A stretch of DNA of 64,000 bases from Lepas anatifera (GCA_034440635.1 JAOTON010000975.1:248001-312000); one strand, 5' to 3'; shown: positions 44,338 through 56,530, counted from the stretch's first letter. Program-made: numbers and translations. The notes: generated from the sequence alone by a model not told the origin.

Positions 44338-44481
44338 CACTGGCGAACGTAGAGGGGGAGGGCTAAAGGGCCGTCCCCTCCCAAAAATGCGAGATTTTGG
44401 CCGATTTTCTTTAAAAAACACTATGTTTACGATTTTTCCTGAGCTGCCCTCCCCCGAACGGCGCTTTTGCGTCCGCCCCTG
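44338..44481. mobile_element. Short hAT-type MITE
   Basis: The 144-bp segment starts CACTGGCGAACGTAG and ends TGCGTCCGCCCCTG. The flanks CTTCAGGT and CTTTAGAT agree at 6 of 8 positions. Internal G/C runs mirror each other. Confidence 0.5.
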
Positions 44482-45239
44482 CTTTAGATGTGTACCAGCC
44501 TAACAGAACTTAAATCAGGTGTGGACCTAACACTAATCATATGACCTAAAACTCATAAATAGATCTTACCAAATGTGCATTTGTTGGGAAGGTAAAGAAT
44601 ATGTGGCTGGTAATGGACTTCATCGATCTCTCATACTTGGTCATATTTATTATTTATGTTGCCTTCTAGACGATATATTTGCAGATTATTTCCTTCCGAA
44701 AGCTATACCCCACCTATGCTGGATTTTATACAGGAGACCGATCCGAAGTGAGTTCATGCGTGAATCATTTTATCTTGCTAGACAGAATTCATTGGGCATC
44801 TGATTTCTTTGGCTTTATGTAGCCTAGTCTGGTGTACGGTCTTTCACGTACAGAATTTTGCACTATAAATCACGACGTATCTTACAACTGAAACATAGGG
44901 CTTGTGCTGCACGACAAATATCACCGTGGAGGTGTATCGCCTATGAGTTAACATAGTATTAGTATTCGCCGTACATGCATACCTACCTTCTGCAACGTGC
45001 AACCAATACATGTGATGGATTTCATTCTCTTGCAGTTGTGTCCTGTTTTGATGAATAGGCTTGTTGCAGGTGGCTTCGACTCTTGAAGGCATTAAATTAC
45101 AGACCAAATGTGTGGGTCGAGTCCAATGTGCACTAGTCATTCTTATGCTTAAGCACTCGGCAAAATAATGAAGATTTCATCCAGAGGGTGGAACATTTGC
45201 CTGAGGGCCTCTGAGTGGTCTCAGGGGTAATTTTGGTGC

Positions 45240-46212
45240 CTAACGCCCGCACCAGTGGGCCTCTGAGCCACCTTCGCCCTGCTGGAGGGTGTTCAAACAC
45301 CCCCTCAAACTCGGCCCCTATGCGGGATAGAGAAAAAGCGCGAACCCCGGTGGATAGCTCATACAAATTCACAAAGAAACTACATCAGTCACTTTTTGGC
45401 CTAGCTCAATATTGAGGTAATGACAGGTCAAAGGAGTTGATACGTTTGAAAAGAGTTTCTGGACTCTAGCGTCTGAAAAATTGAATTAGAATCGGTTTTA
45501 GGCATTATTCGCTTCCTCTCGTTATGGCAAATCGAATGATGTATGATGTGACTAAACTAGGTCAAAACATGAAAATGGCCTGACCTAAGGTCAGGTCATG
45601 GACACCATCTGACCTAGCACATAAATATGCCTATCAAACGACTCGCAATAATACTTAAAACCTAATGATATAAAAATAAAGGTTTATCATCATTTCCTAC
45701 AAAGCTCTTGACCATAGTCTCAAAACATGTTTAAGTAGCCCATGACCTTTCAGAGGTCACAGGTCGAAAATTACAACATAGACCTGAAAAGGGGCCTAGG
45801 ATACTACGATTCAAAGAATATGAAAGTGATAGGTTTTGGAGTGCTGCGGCGAGGAGCATTTGATAAGGTTTACACTGACCTGTCCCCTCGAATCCGGATG
45901 TAAAAACACTGAAGATTGTATATTCGGGCACAGTCCTTCATTAGAATCATGTAGTAAATATCAAAAATTCTCAGTCATAGTGTACCCAGACCTCGAATTG
46001 AGCTTCGAGCTTCGAAGGTGAGGTCACTTGACCTTCACTGGTGACCTGACCTGAGATGACCCGACCTTAAAATTTTGGTAAAAGTTGTATAATTGATCAG
46101 GGATAAGCAGTGCCAAGTACGGCAGCGCTTTGCCCGGTCATGTTTTGCTGCCGCTGGAAAAACTCGAGGGGGTGTTCAAACACCCCCTCCACCGGGGCGA
46201 GAGTTACAGTGG
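45240..46212. mobile_element. AGGTCA-rich element, copy 2
   Basis: It shares CTGAGCCACCTTCGC near the left end and TGACCTGACCTGAGATGACC, then CTTAAAATTTT and TGCCAAGTACGGC near the right end with copy 1. Each end has the palindrome GGGTGTTCAAACACCC (45285 and 46172). The left TTAA has decayed to CTAA, and the right limit is approximate. No coding sequence. Confidence 0.7.
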
Positions 46213-48990
46213 ACCCAAGGAGATAGATGGCTACCTTTACTAGTTCCTAAGACCTTCACCTGACATCAGTGCTCATATGTACGTGACATTTGACCTCCGA
46301 AATTAACATTGTCGACCCGGCAGAACCGAATTTTGGGACTGGAACGCTTCCTTCATTTCAATAGCGGACTCTTACGAGAGACGAAGGAGGCGCATGCTAA
46401 AAATAAAGCAAAGTGTAAAGTTTAGATTAATATTTTTGTTCTTCTGGCAGGGAATGGGCGATTGATGAACTCGGGACTCCTCCGTTTGTCTGTCCCTTTG
46501 GAAGTCCAACTGACATCTTCAATCTGATGCCTCAGCAATGAAGGTAAAGAAAACTACCCGATTTGCCATTTGAATTGTGGTTGCCAAAATCCAAGACCTC
46601 GACGACCTCGTGAGAGCTGAGTTTAGGTGCTTAAGCCTTCTTTAGATGGAAACAGTTTTTGCAGTGGCGGTTCTTTGTGCATGCATATTTCTTTCACGGT
46701 CATCAAAGCAACCAGGGATGTTACAAGTTCGTACCTTTTATCTCATTCTTGATGGAAACAAAAAAGAATGATAATGCTGAAACGAAAACAATTGCTTTTA
46801 GAGTAGCTTACCTAATAGATATATCACCATGTTCCTCCACCATGGCCCAACATTGGAACGCTGCCAGGCTCTATTCAATGAATTCAGATTACCTTTATCT
46901 CTCTAATTTTCTTGTTTCCAACACAACGGCGCGAAGTAACGTATCTAGCTTCGGCTTACTCTCTGAATTATATATGGAATGACGACATAAAGATGGTATT
47001 TGGCCCTTATTTACCTTTCGATTCACTTTCGTGGCAGTTTGCAGTAATAAAGTGTTTCTACTGGCGGCCCAAGTGTATCTACACTTCAGTAGTTCACATG
47101 ACAGTTATATCTGCACGTGCTGGCACTGTCGGCGTAGTATAGTAGGGTGGCATTGATATTCCAACCTATGTGGAATGAATATGGACCAACCACGAACATT
47201 CCAGTGCGTCCCAGAGTTGTCGGACTTCTCTGCAAGATAGCTTAATGCAGATCTTGCTGAAGAAAAAGCATGTTTCCATATTTGGAAGACGGACCCGGGT
47301 TGATTCGATAAGGCCACCCAACGTTTAGGCTCTGAGGGAATCAAAAGATGGAATATAGAGAGACCACTTCAGTCGGCGGAAAATGCAACTCTCTAATTTA
47401 TAGACTTCCGCTATGACAGGTTTCCCTCAGAATCTCCATGTTGGGGCAATAGGGAATCCTTCAGCCCATTACAGCTTGGTCTTCCGTTAGATAACATTGG
47501 TGGTTGAAATTGATAAGAAGATGGTGGAGAAGCTTCCCCTGATTACAAAAAATAAAGGCAACGACTACATTATCGGGGCTTTGTCTGAACTTTTTTGTGC
47601 TGTTAAACCCACACACAAGTTCGGTGCTCTCTAATTTTAGAGGAGAGCGGACGACTGATTATTTTGTTGTTTTTTTCGTTTGTTTTCTAAAAACGGATAT
47701 AAGCGTTTTCGATAAACAAAGATACTCTAAATGCTCTTAAAGGGAATGTGCGCCTTCACAACGTGATTTTAACTGGATAGGTTGTAAGCAGGTCGAAACC
47801 CGGTACCTATTTATTTGACTTACTCGATATTTCCGTAAAAGCTAAACCTACCTACACCAGCCCCCTCCCGTGCCGGCGTTTTTAGTACTTACGACATGCT
47901 CGATAAAGCCGGTGGGTGGTATCGTATCCCGATTATTTTAGTATTTAAAACCAAATGCTTGTAAACAGGTATTTGTCGTTATTTTTAAATTCTAGCCTTG
48001 CGGAAAATTAAAGCTGGTATGTTTTTTGCATATTCAAGATGCGTGTTTCTACGTTAGACAAAACCAAATTCAGCCATCTTGTTCTATACGGTACGGCATT
48101 TATTTATCTCTGCAGGCATTCATGGATACCTGTAACATGATTCATTTATATTTTAATGGATAAAGTCCCTAATTCCGATATTTCTTCATTCCTTCGGCTT
48201 TGTGGGGCGAAAATATTGTAAGCGGAAACTCTCTCTATTACTAGCCAAAATTCATACTGGGGACGACGTGCACCCAAAATGCTAAAAATGCGAGAATTGT
48301 GCAGTTAAGACACCCTAAAAATTGAACTTGAATGATGACTTTGTCTGAGGTTCCATATTTTCCGAAGTCTTCCAGTTCTTGCCGCCCCTCGACTTCCAGC
48401 TCCATACTTCCGTTTTGGACAGGGACCAGGCCATTTTTTAACATGTTAACTGTGGGGCCATTTTCCACCCAGTCGGCCGAATTGCCCCCCCCCCCCCAGT
48501 GCCCGGAAATTGCCCCCCAGTGAAATAGACAGATGACTTAAAAGTGACCAAATGCAGACTCGCCTAACGAAAATAAGACAGAACACCACCCGATGATTAT
48601 AACTTTGTTCTATTTCGGGTCCCAAATTGGCAATCCACAAAAATTGTGTTCAAAAATTTCCACCCGTGGCTGTCTACTCCATCGTGCGAATATGAAACAA
48701 AGTGCGTAGTTACGGGAACTCCCGGCAAAGCAGCCTCAGCATCAACTTATCACAACGCTGGAGACGAACGCTGGCCTACAACCAATCAAACATCCTGTTC
48801 TATCCGACCGAAAGCCCACATCCCAGCCAGTATCGTGGCATTGCATGATGCTCTCATTTCGTACGCAGTCAGTTGTCAGCGCTAAGAGCTCGTTCGCGGA
48901 TTAGACGGGGCACAATGTAGTCAAAGTGCGTGAGACTGGTTGCTGGTGTGGTGGTATGAAGTGCTTAGCCTTTTTACTTATTATTGTGGT
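46213..48990. other. Intergenic stretch, no supported gene
   Basis: An open frame at 46659-46982 (107 codons, +) has no recognisable motif. A poly-C run lies at about 48483-48499. The remainder is AT-rich. Confidence 0.4.
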
Positions 48991-48996
48991 GGTAGC

Positions 48997-49190
48997 ATAC
49001 ATAAGCGTCGCCACTGGCAAAAATTGAGGGGGCCAGCCAAACTTCAACCTGATGCTGGCAGCAAACTTTCCACGTTAGTACCAACAACTTTTCGAATTTG
49101 GGCTCCTCGTTGCCTTCCGCAGCGGCTGGTTGTACATGTTTCCGCTTTACTCCTATTTTGACTAAAAAGTGGGGGGGAGGGTGATTGATG
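48997..49190. mobile_element. Partial copy of the 232-bp MITE family
   Basis: It begins CATAAGCGTCGCCACTGG and contains GGCCAGCCAAACTTCAACCT and TTGCCTTCCGCAGCGGCTGG, all present in reverse orientation at 50422..50653. The far end is not found. Confidence 0.65.
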
Positions 49191-49199
49191 ATCCCAAAA

Positions 49200-50180
49200 A
49201 ATGTTATGGCTATGTTGATAAAATCATTCGATGGCCACGCGGGGTTGGAAGGGCACCCCTGGCTTCCTATTATATGGGAAGTGTGCTAAAAATATTGCGT
49301 GAAGTCAATATCAAACTGTCAACAATTAGTTTTAAACAGTGATACAAGTCGCTTTTCTGTGGTTTTATGACTACCGATAGGGGTCGTTTTAGCCTCAAAT
49401 CTGGCTTTTGTGGTGTTGATTTGGCTGTTTTAGTGGAAATAAAAATTTTCTCCTCTTTGGCCCTTTTTCTAACTCGGTTTGACCTTTCCCTGCTGAAAAA
49501 ATCTGGCAGCCCTGGGCAGCATCTATAATCTCTAGACTTGGAATAACTCAAAGAATTGAGAAACATTTTTTAACACTAACGCGTCTAAGTTTTATTAAAC
49601 CCGCTCACAATGGGGTCATGACCCCTTGAAGACACTATAATGGCCAGCACAAGAAATTCCCCACGGACTTTTCCTTAAAAAATGTGCTGACAGGGACCCA
49701 ACATATGTCATTTGCGGTGTAAGGTTTGCCACAAGATATGTTCATGAAATACACCCCTCCGCCCAACACGAGGTAAGTTGACGCTCTTGGCATGAGAAAC
49801 AGCTTCGCTACTGGAAACAGTGAGGGGGCTAGAAAAATATTTTTGCTCCACCCAACCAACAAAAACTACCCATTTGAACACAAGAAACATCGAACTTGGA
49901 CTCTGTTGTAAATTTATATTATGCTGCAGGTAAAATTTTTCCCATTATTTTCCAGCGTGACCGAAATCTGTAATGTTTTGAACATAAATATATTATGGCT
50001 GGCAATGCGGGCTCGCTGTTCCGACTCATAGCTTTTAGAATGTGACCTTTTAATTATCACGCTTAATTTCAGCATTTTTTCAAAAGTTGGTCTTAGCTTA
50101 ATCTGCTTCAATGTTGTCACTTGAAGTCTGAATAAAAAGACCTACCAGAGGTCTAACGGTCCCTAACGGCGATTAGACCA
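49200..50180. other. Intergenic stretch, no supported gene
   Basis: Short open frames only. Nothing is recognised. Confidence 0.4.
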
Positions 50181-50234
50181 CTCCTGAAAAAACACAAGTT
50201 GTTCGGAGCTGAACTACCACTGCGTTTGGATTGC

Positions 50235-50830
50235 GAGGATTGGGGTTGCCCCTCGCCCCGGTGGGAGGGGGGTGCTTGAACACCCCCTCGGGTTTTTTCC
50301 GGCGGAACCAAAAAACGGTGGTGCGAAGCGCCGCCGTACTTGGCAGATTCCATTCTTGACCAATTTTCCGAAACTTTTCCCCAAAATTTTAAGGTCGGGT
50401 CACCTCAGGTTAGGTCACCAGCATACGTGTCGGAAAAGGGGAACCAGGGGGGCCTGGCCCCCACTTTTGGCCAAAAATTTCCTGATCTCAGTCAAAATGA
50501 GAGAAAACCGGATATTCCAATAACCAGCCGCTGCGGAAGGCAACAAGAAGCCCAAATTCGAACAGTGTTTGCTCCTGACGTTGAAAGTTTTCTTGTCCGC
50601 ATCAGGTTGAAGTTTGGCTGGCCCCCCACTTTTTTACCGGTGGCGACACTTATGGTCACCAGTGCCGGCCAAGTGACGTCACCTCCTAAAAAAGTTTAAG
50701 ATAGCATAAGTAATAACAGGGTTAGTCTATCCGACTGCAACTCATATCACGCCGAACTAGGTCTTTCCTACTTTCACCCGACGCCTAATCTGAAATTTCG
50801 CCAAAAAAACTTCGAATATCGTACATGAAC
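50235..50830. mobile_element. AGGTCA-rich element, copy 3 (reverse orientation, truncated)
   Basis: On the minus strand it matches the right half of copies 1 and 2: the palindrome GGGGTGTTCAAGCACCCC (50267-50284), TGCCAAGTACGGCGG, and GACCTTAAAATTTT. It then crosses the TTAA site that is occupied in copy 1 (50687-50710). The remaining end fades out near 50830. It is interrupted by the 232-bp MITE. Confidence 0.7.
50422..50653. mobile_element. 232-bp MITE with 9-bp duplication
   Basis: Ends CATACGTGTCGG and CGACACTTATG are inverted. GGTCACCAG is duplicated at 50413..50421 and 50654..50662. Removing the insert restores the AGGTCA-rich sequence seen in copies 1 and 2. A partial relative is at 48997. 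Confidence 0.8.
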
Positions 50831-52470
50831 ATGCTATCCAAGGGAGAATGTTTGTGTTAAACACCTTCGTTGCGAGTGCCACATGCTGTTACTCTGCAAG
50901 ACTGAAAAGCCACTGCTTTCAGTGGATGCTATCACAATGCTGCTATAGATAAATGAATAGCACCATTTTTGGAGAACGATGGGAATGGCGAGTTTGACAA
51001 CGTCAGGTTTATTTGTAGTATGGCGTCGTGGGCAGATGAAAAACGACACCGAAAACACCAGGTCAAATGGGGCGGATGAAACCCGCCAGTAATAATTCCA
51101 GATTAAGTACGATAGGAATGCCAACATAGCGGGAGATTCAGTAAGGCTCTGGATGTAAAAAAACAGCCAGAATATGTATGTGTTGCCTTGAATGGAGGGC
51201 ACATTGCTCTGGGCGCTTGCTGGGTTCAAGAACAACATGGCTAAGCTTATCTTCACGAATCCTACTGCCAGCTCTCTTGTGCCCAAGAAAATGCATACCT
51301 TAGTTTTAATCGAGTCTCAAGCTGAATATTCGATATTTTGCTTTGGTTAGGTAACTGGTGTTTATAATATAATGGTTCTCTTAGCGTTGCCGTAATGGAC
51401 AGTCTTCAGATTTTGGCTCCCTCAATGTTTTTTTTTTTTAAAATCAAAGTCGGTATGATGGACCCATTAAGACTGCCCTCCTTATGGAAAAACATTCCGT
51501 CGCCTATGATATTTTAGTTTCGTCATAGGGTCTAAGTTTTCGCGGCATGGCGTCAGAAAGGTGAAATACGCTAAAACATCGACAATGCATTGTTCCGAAT
51601 TAGGTTTGTGCCTTTTCACCATCTAATGCGGAGCTAAGCAACACATGCTTCTCTCTGCTGGTAAACTATCTGACTGTACTTCGGCAGCGCTATCTACAGT
51701 CCTCATTCTTCATAACTCGTTCGATGACTAAATTTTAGTTTTATAAACGTGTCTCTCCACCTTCCCTCGGTTATCTTCGGGCTGGGCCCCACATCTCTCC
51801 TCTCAGCAGAAACCCATCTCGCGACACTCCCGACTTCACCGAGCTCGGCCGCCGGCTACCCTGTGCTGACTGCCGCCGTCTCGCCTGTACTGAAGAGCAA
51901 CCTCGGGTGGTGGAGCAGATATTCAAGCCAATAGAGGGCAAAATATGACTAAGAATGTCTGACAAAGATGATGATGATGCATTTCCTGGTTTATGGTTTA
52001 AAGCTCTAGCGTATTCATCGATAAATTTCCGTTGAATTTCACGTAATACAGGTGAGCGCGCCTCCACCAATCAGCGGCTGCCGTCCGCTGGATGCCGTTT
52101 GCCCGCGGGGCACAGAGGTTAGAGATGTCACGCTGAGCATCGCTGATACCGAGTTCAATCTCCGGCGGGGAGGGGTCGCGTGGCGGATTATAAAACCCTA
52201 CATGCTCGGTGTTGAGAACGGTGGTGGTTGTGCCTGCTGTTGGAATGAGAGGGCAGGTGTAGGAGACATTCTGAGCATGTGGGTGGATATATGGGTTTGT
52301 GCAGTGTGCGGTGCCGGTATCACTTGAAAATACGGAGCTCATTATGTGAATATGCTTGGGGGAAGGAGGTGAATTGCAGGCACCGGTTGGAGTCCTCAGT
52401 ATTTTTCGGCATCAGGGTAATCGTGGTGCATGATGCTGCTCTTAAATCATTTTTTATTTTACACACTTGT
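50831..52470. other. Intergenic stretch, no supported gene
   Basis: Open frames on the minus strand at 50834-51286, 51771-52070 and 51998-52342 are moderately long, but I recognise no domain and see no clear splice signals. Confidence 0.4.
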
Positions 52471-52476
52471 TGGCAA

Positions 52477-54108
52477 TAGGGGAAAGTGGGGGGTCACGGA
52501 CACCGTGGGCAAGACAGACACCCCCTGTTTGGGACAAACTGGCAGAGCCACGACCGGGAAAAATGTGTAATACGCTTCCTTTTAGCGCTCGTCGGTCGCA
52601 GAGCAGCGTTGGGTCCCGTATGTTCTCTAGGTTTTATACAATTTTCATAAGAGTAAAAACTGCAAATCATGTGTTTTTGACAATCGAATTCGTAAGGTCA
52701 ATGCATGGATGTTTCTATAGATACTTTATTGGTATTACGTAATATGGCTCTTCAAGATGTTACATTTTGTTCACCGCAGTCCCTGTCTGTGTAATCGCAA
52801 TGGCGTCCGATTCATGTCCAAGTTTGTTTAGAAAGAGCAAAGTGGGGTAAGACAGACACCGCGTCTGGGGCAAGATGGACATAGTGTTCATGTTACCCCG
52901 CACAAGAGTATATTTAATTGTATATAATATAAGGTTAAATAAATAAAGGATGATACCTTGGGGGATGGGGACACAGGGCCCGAAATGCAGGAGAACATAT
53001 AACTAAATTTGGGTGTCATCCAGGGGCAGGTCCTCAGACTCAGCGCCCCCTGAAATGGTCACAGTGCCCCCCCCTGGAGATTGATGGGCACCCTAAAGTG
53101 TCGCTTCCATCCCCTCCCCTCAGGAGCGGGAGAGGGGCGCTGTTAGCCCTGCGAGAGGATTTGGCGCCCACCTGATAGGTTTTGCGTTCCAAAAGTGACA
53201 CCCCCTGGCAGGCGCGCACCCAGGATTTTTATTGGGGGTGGTGGCTGACGAGAGGGGGTAGCAGACCGGTGGAGGGGGCGGCATTTTTCCTCAGGGGCGC
53301 ACTTTTCACCCAAAGAGGGGGCCAATTTTCGCATCCTGGGGGGGGTGAGAGCGGTGCATTGTATGCACCATAGACCTAGTGTAATTTTTTAGAGGGCGCT
53401 GTGTTTGCTGGGTGTAGGGGTAGCAGTCAGTGTAGGGGGGCGGCATGTTGGGTGCAGGGGCGGCATTCAGTGTAGCACTGCCTCTAAAAGTCAGGTGAAG
53501 GCTCATTATTTCCCTCTATGGGCGCCTTTGGCGCTCCACATGGATGGGGGCTGCACATAAGAGCCAATGCGTTTGGGGGCCCGAGCCCGCTGCCCTCCTG
53601 GGTGCGTGCCCGCCCCCTGATCTGGATGGCGCCCCCGGAAAGGTGCCCCGCCCCCTGATCGGCGATCCTGAATCAAACTATGCACAGTTCCACGACAGCC
53701 CTTGATATTTTATCCTCCGTCATTAAAAAAAAATCAGAAAAGGCATGGCCCCCTTTGACGGAAAAAGTAAGAAAATGCCCTCTTCCCCGCGGCGGACGAC
53801 AGTCACCTGGTGGATGGATGCAGTTGGGAATCTTCAAGGCCTGGTTCGGTCACTTTTTCACCTTGTCCGTCTTACCCCATGGGGTGACCATGTTAGGTTC
53901 TCCATTAGGTGGGGCGAAATGGAATTTTGCAACTTTTTTCTAAACTTTATGAAAATTCTAAAATGATGTTTGCAGACACATAGCTGCTTGCACAGTGGTA
54001 GATAAATGTCTGAAGCATCTCTACAGCCAAAATAGGAACAAAAAAGCTCATTAAGTCATCGAAAACTCACACCACCGTCACGGTGTCCGTGACCCCCACT
54101 TTCCCCTA
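52477..54108. mobile_element. DNA element with inverted ends TAGGGGAAAGTGGGGG
   Basis: TAGGGGAAAGTGGGGG with GTCACGGACACCGTG at the left is mirrored at the right end (54079-54108). Internal copies of GTGGGGTAAGACAGACACC (52844) and GTCTTACCCCATGGGG (53869) are typical of widespread invertebrate MITE-like repeats. No clean target duplication and no transposase were found. A second repeat is nested at 53207..53620. Confidence 0.7.
53207..53620. mobile_element. Nested G/C-rich repeat with inverted ends
   Basis: GGCGCGCACCCAGGATTTTT near the left and CTCCTGGGTGCGTGCC near the right form an inverted pair about 0.4 kb apart. Limits are approximate. Confidence 0.5.
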
Positions 54109-54582
54109 CAACACACGGTAGGTACACGTGACATACACGCTCAGCTGTCATTTCATGTGAATGCAGCACTAGAAGTTTCAGATAAATAAATAGAATAAGT
54201 ATTCTGCGATCGCGGACCACCAAGTTCTCGATCGCGGAATGGCGGTAGCGGACCACCTATTTTTCGATCGCGTGAACAGCACTGTTCAATGGTCATGTTG
54301 AATAAGAAATTCAGGGACGCAGTTTCCCTTCATGCATACCTACCAGCAATGCGATTTCACTTCTTAAGACGTGTCATTGCTTGCTCATTGGTTTGCTTGC
54401 ATATTGCAAATTATTTGGCGTTTCGTTGCTTTTCTCCGACTGACCCACCCCGCAGTGTGCATCGAGTGGACTCGGGAGCCCATGGACATTGCCCTAATAG
54501 GGTGTTCAATAAACTCGGGGGGCCGAAAAATAGTTGTTAGCTCTTCGTAAATGGCCGATTTGAGAAGAAGAGGTTTAAATCG

Positions 54583-54727
54583 ATGGAGAAATCGAGGTTA
54601 TTGGACGATCAGAGCAGCAGAAGTAGCAGCCGTAGTGGCCGAAGCAACAGCAGTAGCGGTCAATTCGATCCGATAAACCCAAAATCATTCACAATCGATG
54701 AGAAAAACGAAGCTTTAAAGCTCACTG
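54583..54727 (+). CDS. Candidate first coding exon, Ser-rich N-terminus
   Basis: The ATG at 54583 opens 48 codons: MEKSRLLDDQSSRSSSRSGR, a Ser-rich run, then FDPINPKSFTIDEKNEALKLT. A consensus donor follows (CTCACTG|GTGAGA). Codon content looks non-repetitive after the Ser run. An SRLLDDQ acidic dileucine-like motif would suit a cytosolic tail of a membrane protein, but I do not recognise the family. CpG-rich sequence extends downstream to about 55900, as at some gene starts. The downstream exon is not identified. Confidence 0.35.
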
Positions 54728-54899
54728 GTGAGATCCACTCACCCGCTCACCAACATTTTCCGCCCCAGTGTCGTGCTACCCTTCCCCGGCCCCCTCCCCT
54801 CCCTCACTCTCACCAAAATATGACACCAATTAACCCTAAAAATTCGAGCTCTGAATCTGCCAGTGCCTGTATCGGCTATCAATTGAGAAAGTTTCTAAT

Positions 54900-55900
54900 G
54901 ATCTAGGCCCTGGACGCACACAAATTCCAGGCTATTGCAGGGTAGTTGGTTTCTTTTCGCCAGAGAGCAGTGATGCAAATTCCAGTAGGGCTGTTAACAC
55001 CACCGCACGACATCCGGCGTACATCACCGATATTGCAAAAGCGACGCGTCTCGGACCATTGCGACGCGCTGGAATGCGACACCAGCAGCGCACACGCCGA
55101 CGACGGTCTACACTCCCGGCGCAGCCGCTCCCCGCCAGGCAGGGGCGATGACACGAGCGTCAGAACAGGCAGAACGGGAAGAGGCAGGCGAATCGGAGTT
55201 GTCATTCCTTCACTAGTCACTTCAACCATCCCTAAACAGACTCGCCTGAGTCTTCCATTCATTACAGCACCGCGGATTCGTGTAGATGGCCAGTAATTTG
55301 ATGTGAAATGGTACTTTGAACATGCTTTCCGGGAAAAATATTAGTTTGGGGTGATACTCTCCTCTCCCCTCACGGCAATCTTCAGGCCAGTGAAGCTTCC
55401 CTCTCTCTGGTCGTCTGGTGAACCACCATACCCCCTAGTGCCAAGCATGCGGTGAAGTCTGTAGGCGGGGGCTACACAGGCGGCATACGCAGCGCCGTGT
55501 TCTTAGTGCAGCTAGTGAAACCGTGAGGGGGTGTGCGACTCCATCCGACGCTGCTGCACGGGCGTTACGTCCGGTTGGGGCTGACGCGGTGGGTCTCCGG
55601 GCCTCCCGTTGCATGCATAATGCTCCAAAGGCCTCTGCTGAGAGGGAACGTTGCGAAACGCGCAGCTGCATTGAGAGTAAAAACGACGTCCGTCTCGCCG
55701 GACTAAATCCTACCGCGTTTGCAACCTCAGTCCAAGTGTGCGCTGCAGGCTGCTGCGATGTCGCATAGCTTTCTCTCCCGATGAGGCTGCGAACCCCTGG
55801 CGGGCGGCCCGGACGTCCCCCAAACATGGCGTCTCCGGGACTGAGACACGTCCCTGCTGTCACAGCCGGGTCGCCCGATGAAAAAAATGTGTCACGAAGG
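54900..55900. other. CpG-rich region with overlapping open frames
   Basis: Long open frames appear on both strands (54946-55296 + and 55435-55863 -), as expected from high GC. None has a recognisable domain. It may be the first intron of a gene starting at 54583 or a separate promoter region. Confidence 0.4.
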
Positions 55901-56264
55901 TCACGCGCCTGTAACTAAATTCCGTCCTGCGCTGGATTAAAAGGGAAGAGCAGAGGCGGGCCTGCGTGTGGCTAGTAGCAGCTGTGGCAACGTTTAGGCG
56001 TAGGAAGTATTTGTTGCTGAAAAATAGAACACTTACCACTATGCGTTAGTGCTGTTATTTTGAGAAAGTGAAATGTTTATTTTCACCGTAAACCTTTTAA
56101 CTTTACATTGATTGAGAATTGATCATTGCGATCGAATAACAAATCGGTGCTTCTTTTTTAAGTTTCAACTTACGTTTTGTTCGTTTTGTTTAGGTAAGGT
56201 TCTTGGCTGTAAGTGTGGATGCATGCAAGTGTAATGCGCAGGCATACACGCATGTATGTTGGCA

Positions 56265-56524
56265 CAGGAGCGTAGCCAGGATTTCGCTCAGAGGGGGCGG
56301 CCCCCGAAAAGGGCCCCTGCGACAGCGCCAAAAGGGCCCTGATGGGTAAAAAGGGCCCTGCTTGTTACAGAATAAAGTGCTGAAGATGGCTTAAGAGGGC
56401 CCTGTCTGGTATAAAATTTCAAATTTGGCCACAGAGCACAGTGCGGGCGAGCCGCGCTTCGCCCGGCCCGTGCCCACAGGGGGGGGTGGCGGCTGTCCCT
56501 GCCGCCCCCTTGGCTACGCCACTG
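56265..56524. mobile_element. MITE with GCGTAGCCA inverted ends
   Basis: The 260-bp segment starts CAGGAGCGTAGCCAGG and ends TTGGCTACGCCACTG, flanked by TTGGCA on both sides. Inside are direct AAGGGCCCTG units (about 56331-56405). Confidence 0.8.
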
Positions 56525-56530
56525 TTGGCA

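Noticed and set aside
44338..44481. Coding potential in G/C-rich patches here and at 33330-33500, 41390-41535, 43855-43980 and 60040-60300
   Set aside because: They resemble ends of short repeats (runs of C or G next to GCGTCCGCC words). No conserved protein motif appears.
46659..46982. A 107-codon open frame
   Set aside because: No recognisable motif, splice signal or neighbour; AT-rich sequence of this length gives such frames by chance.
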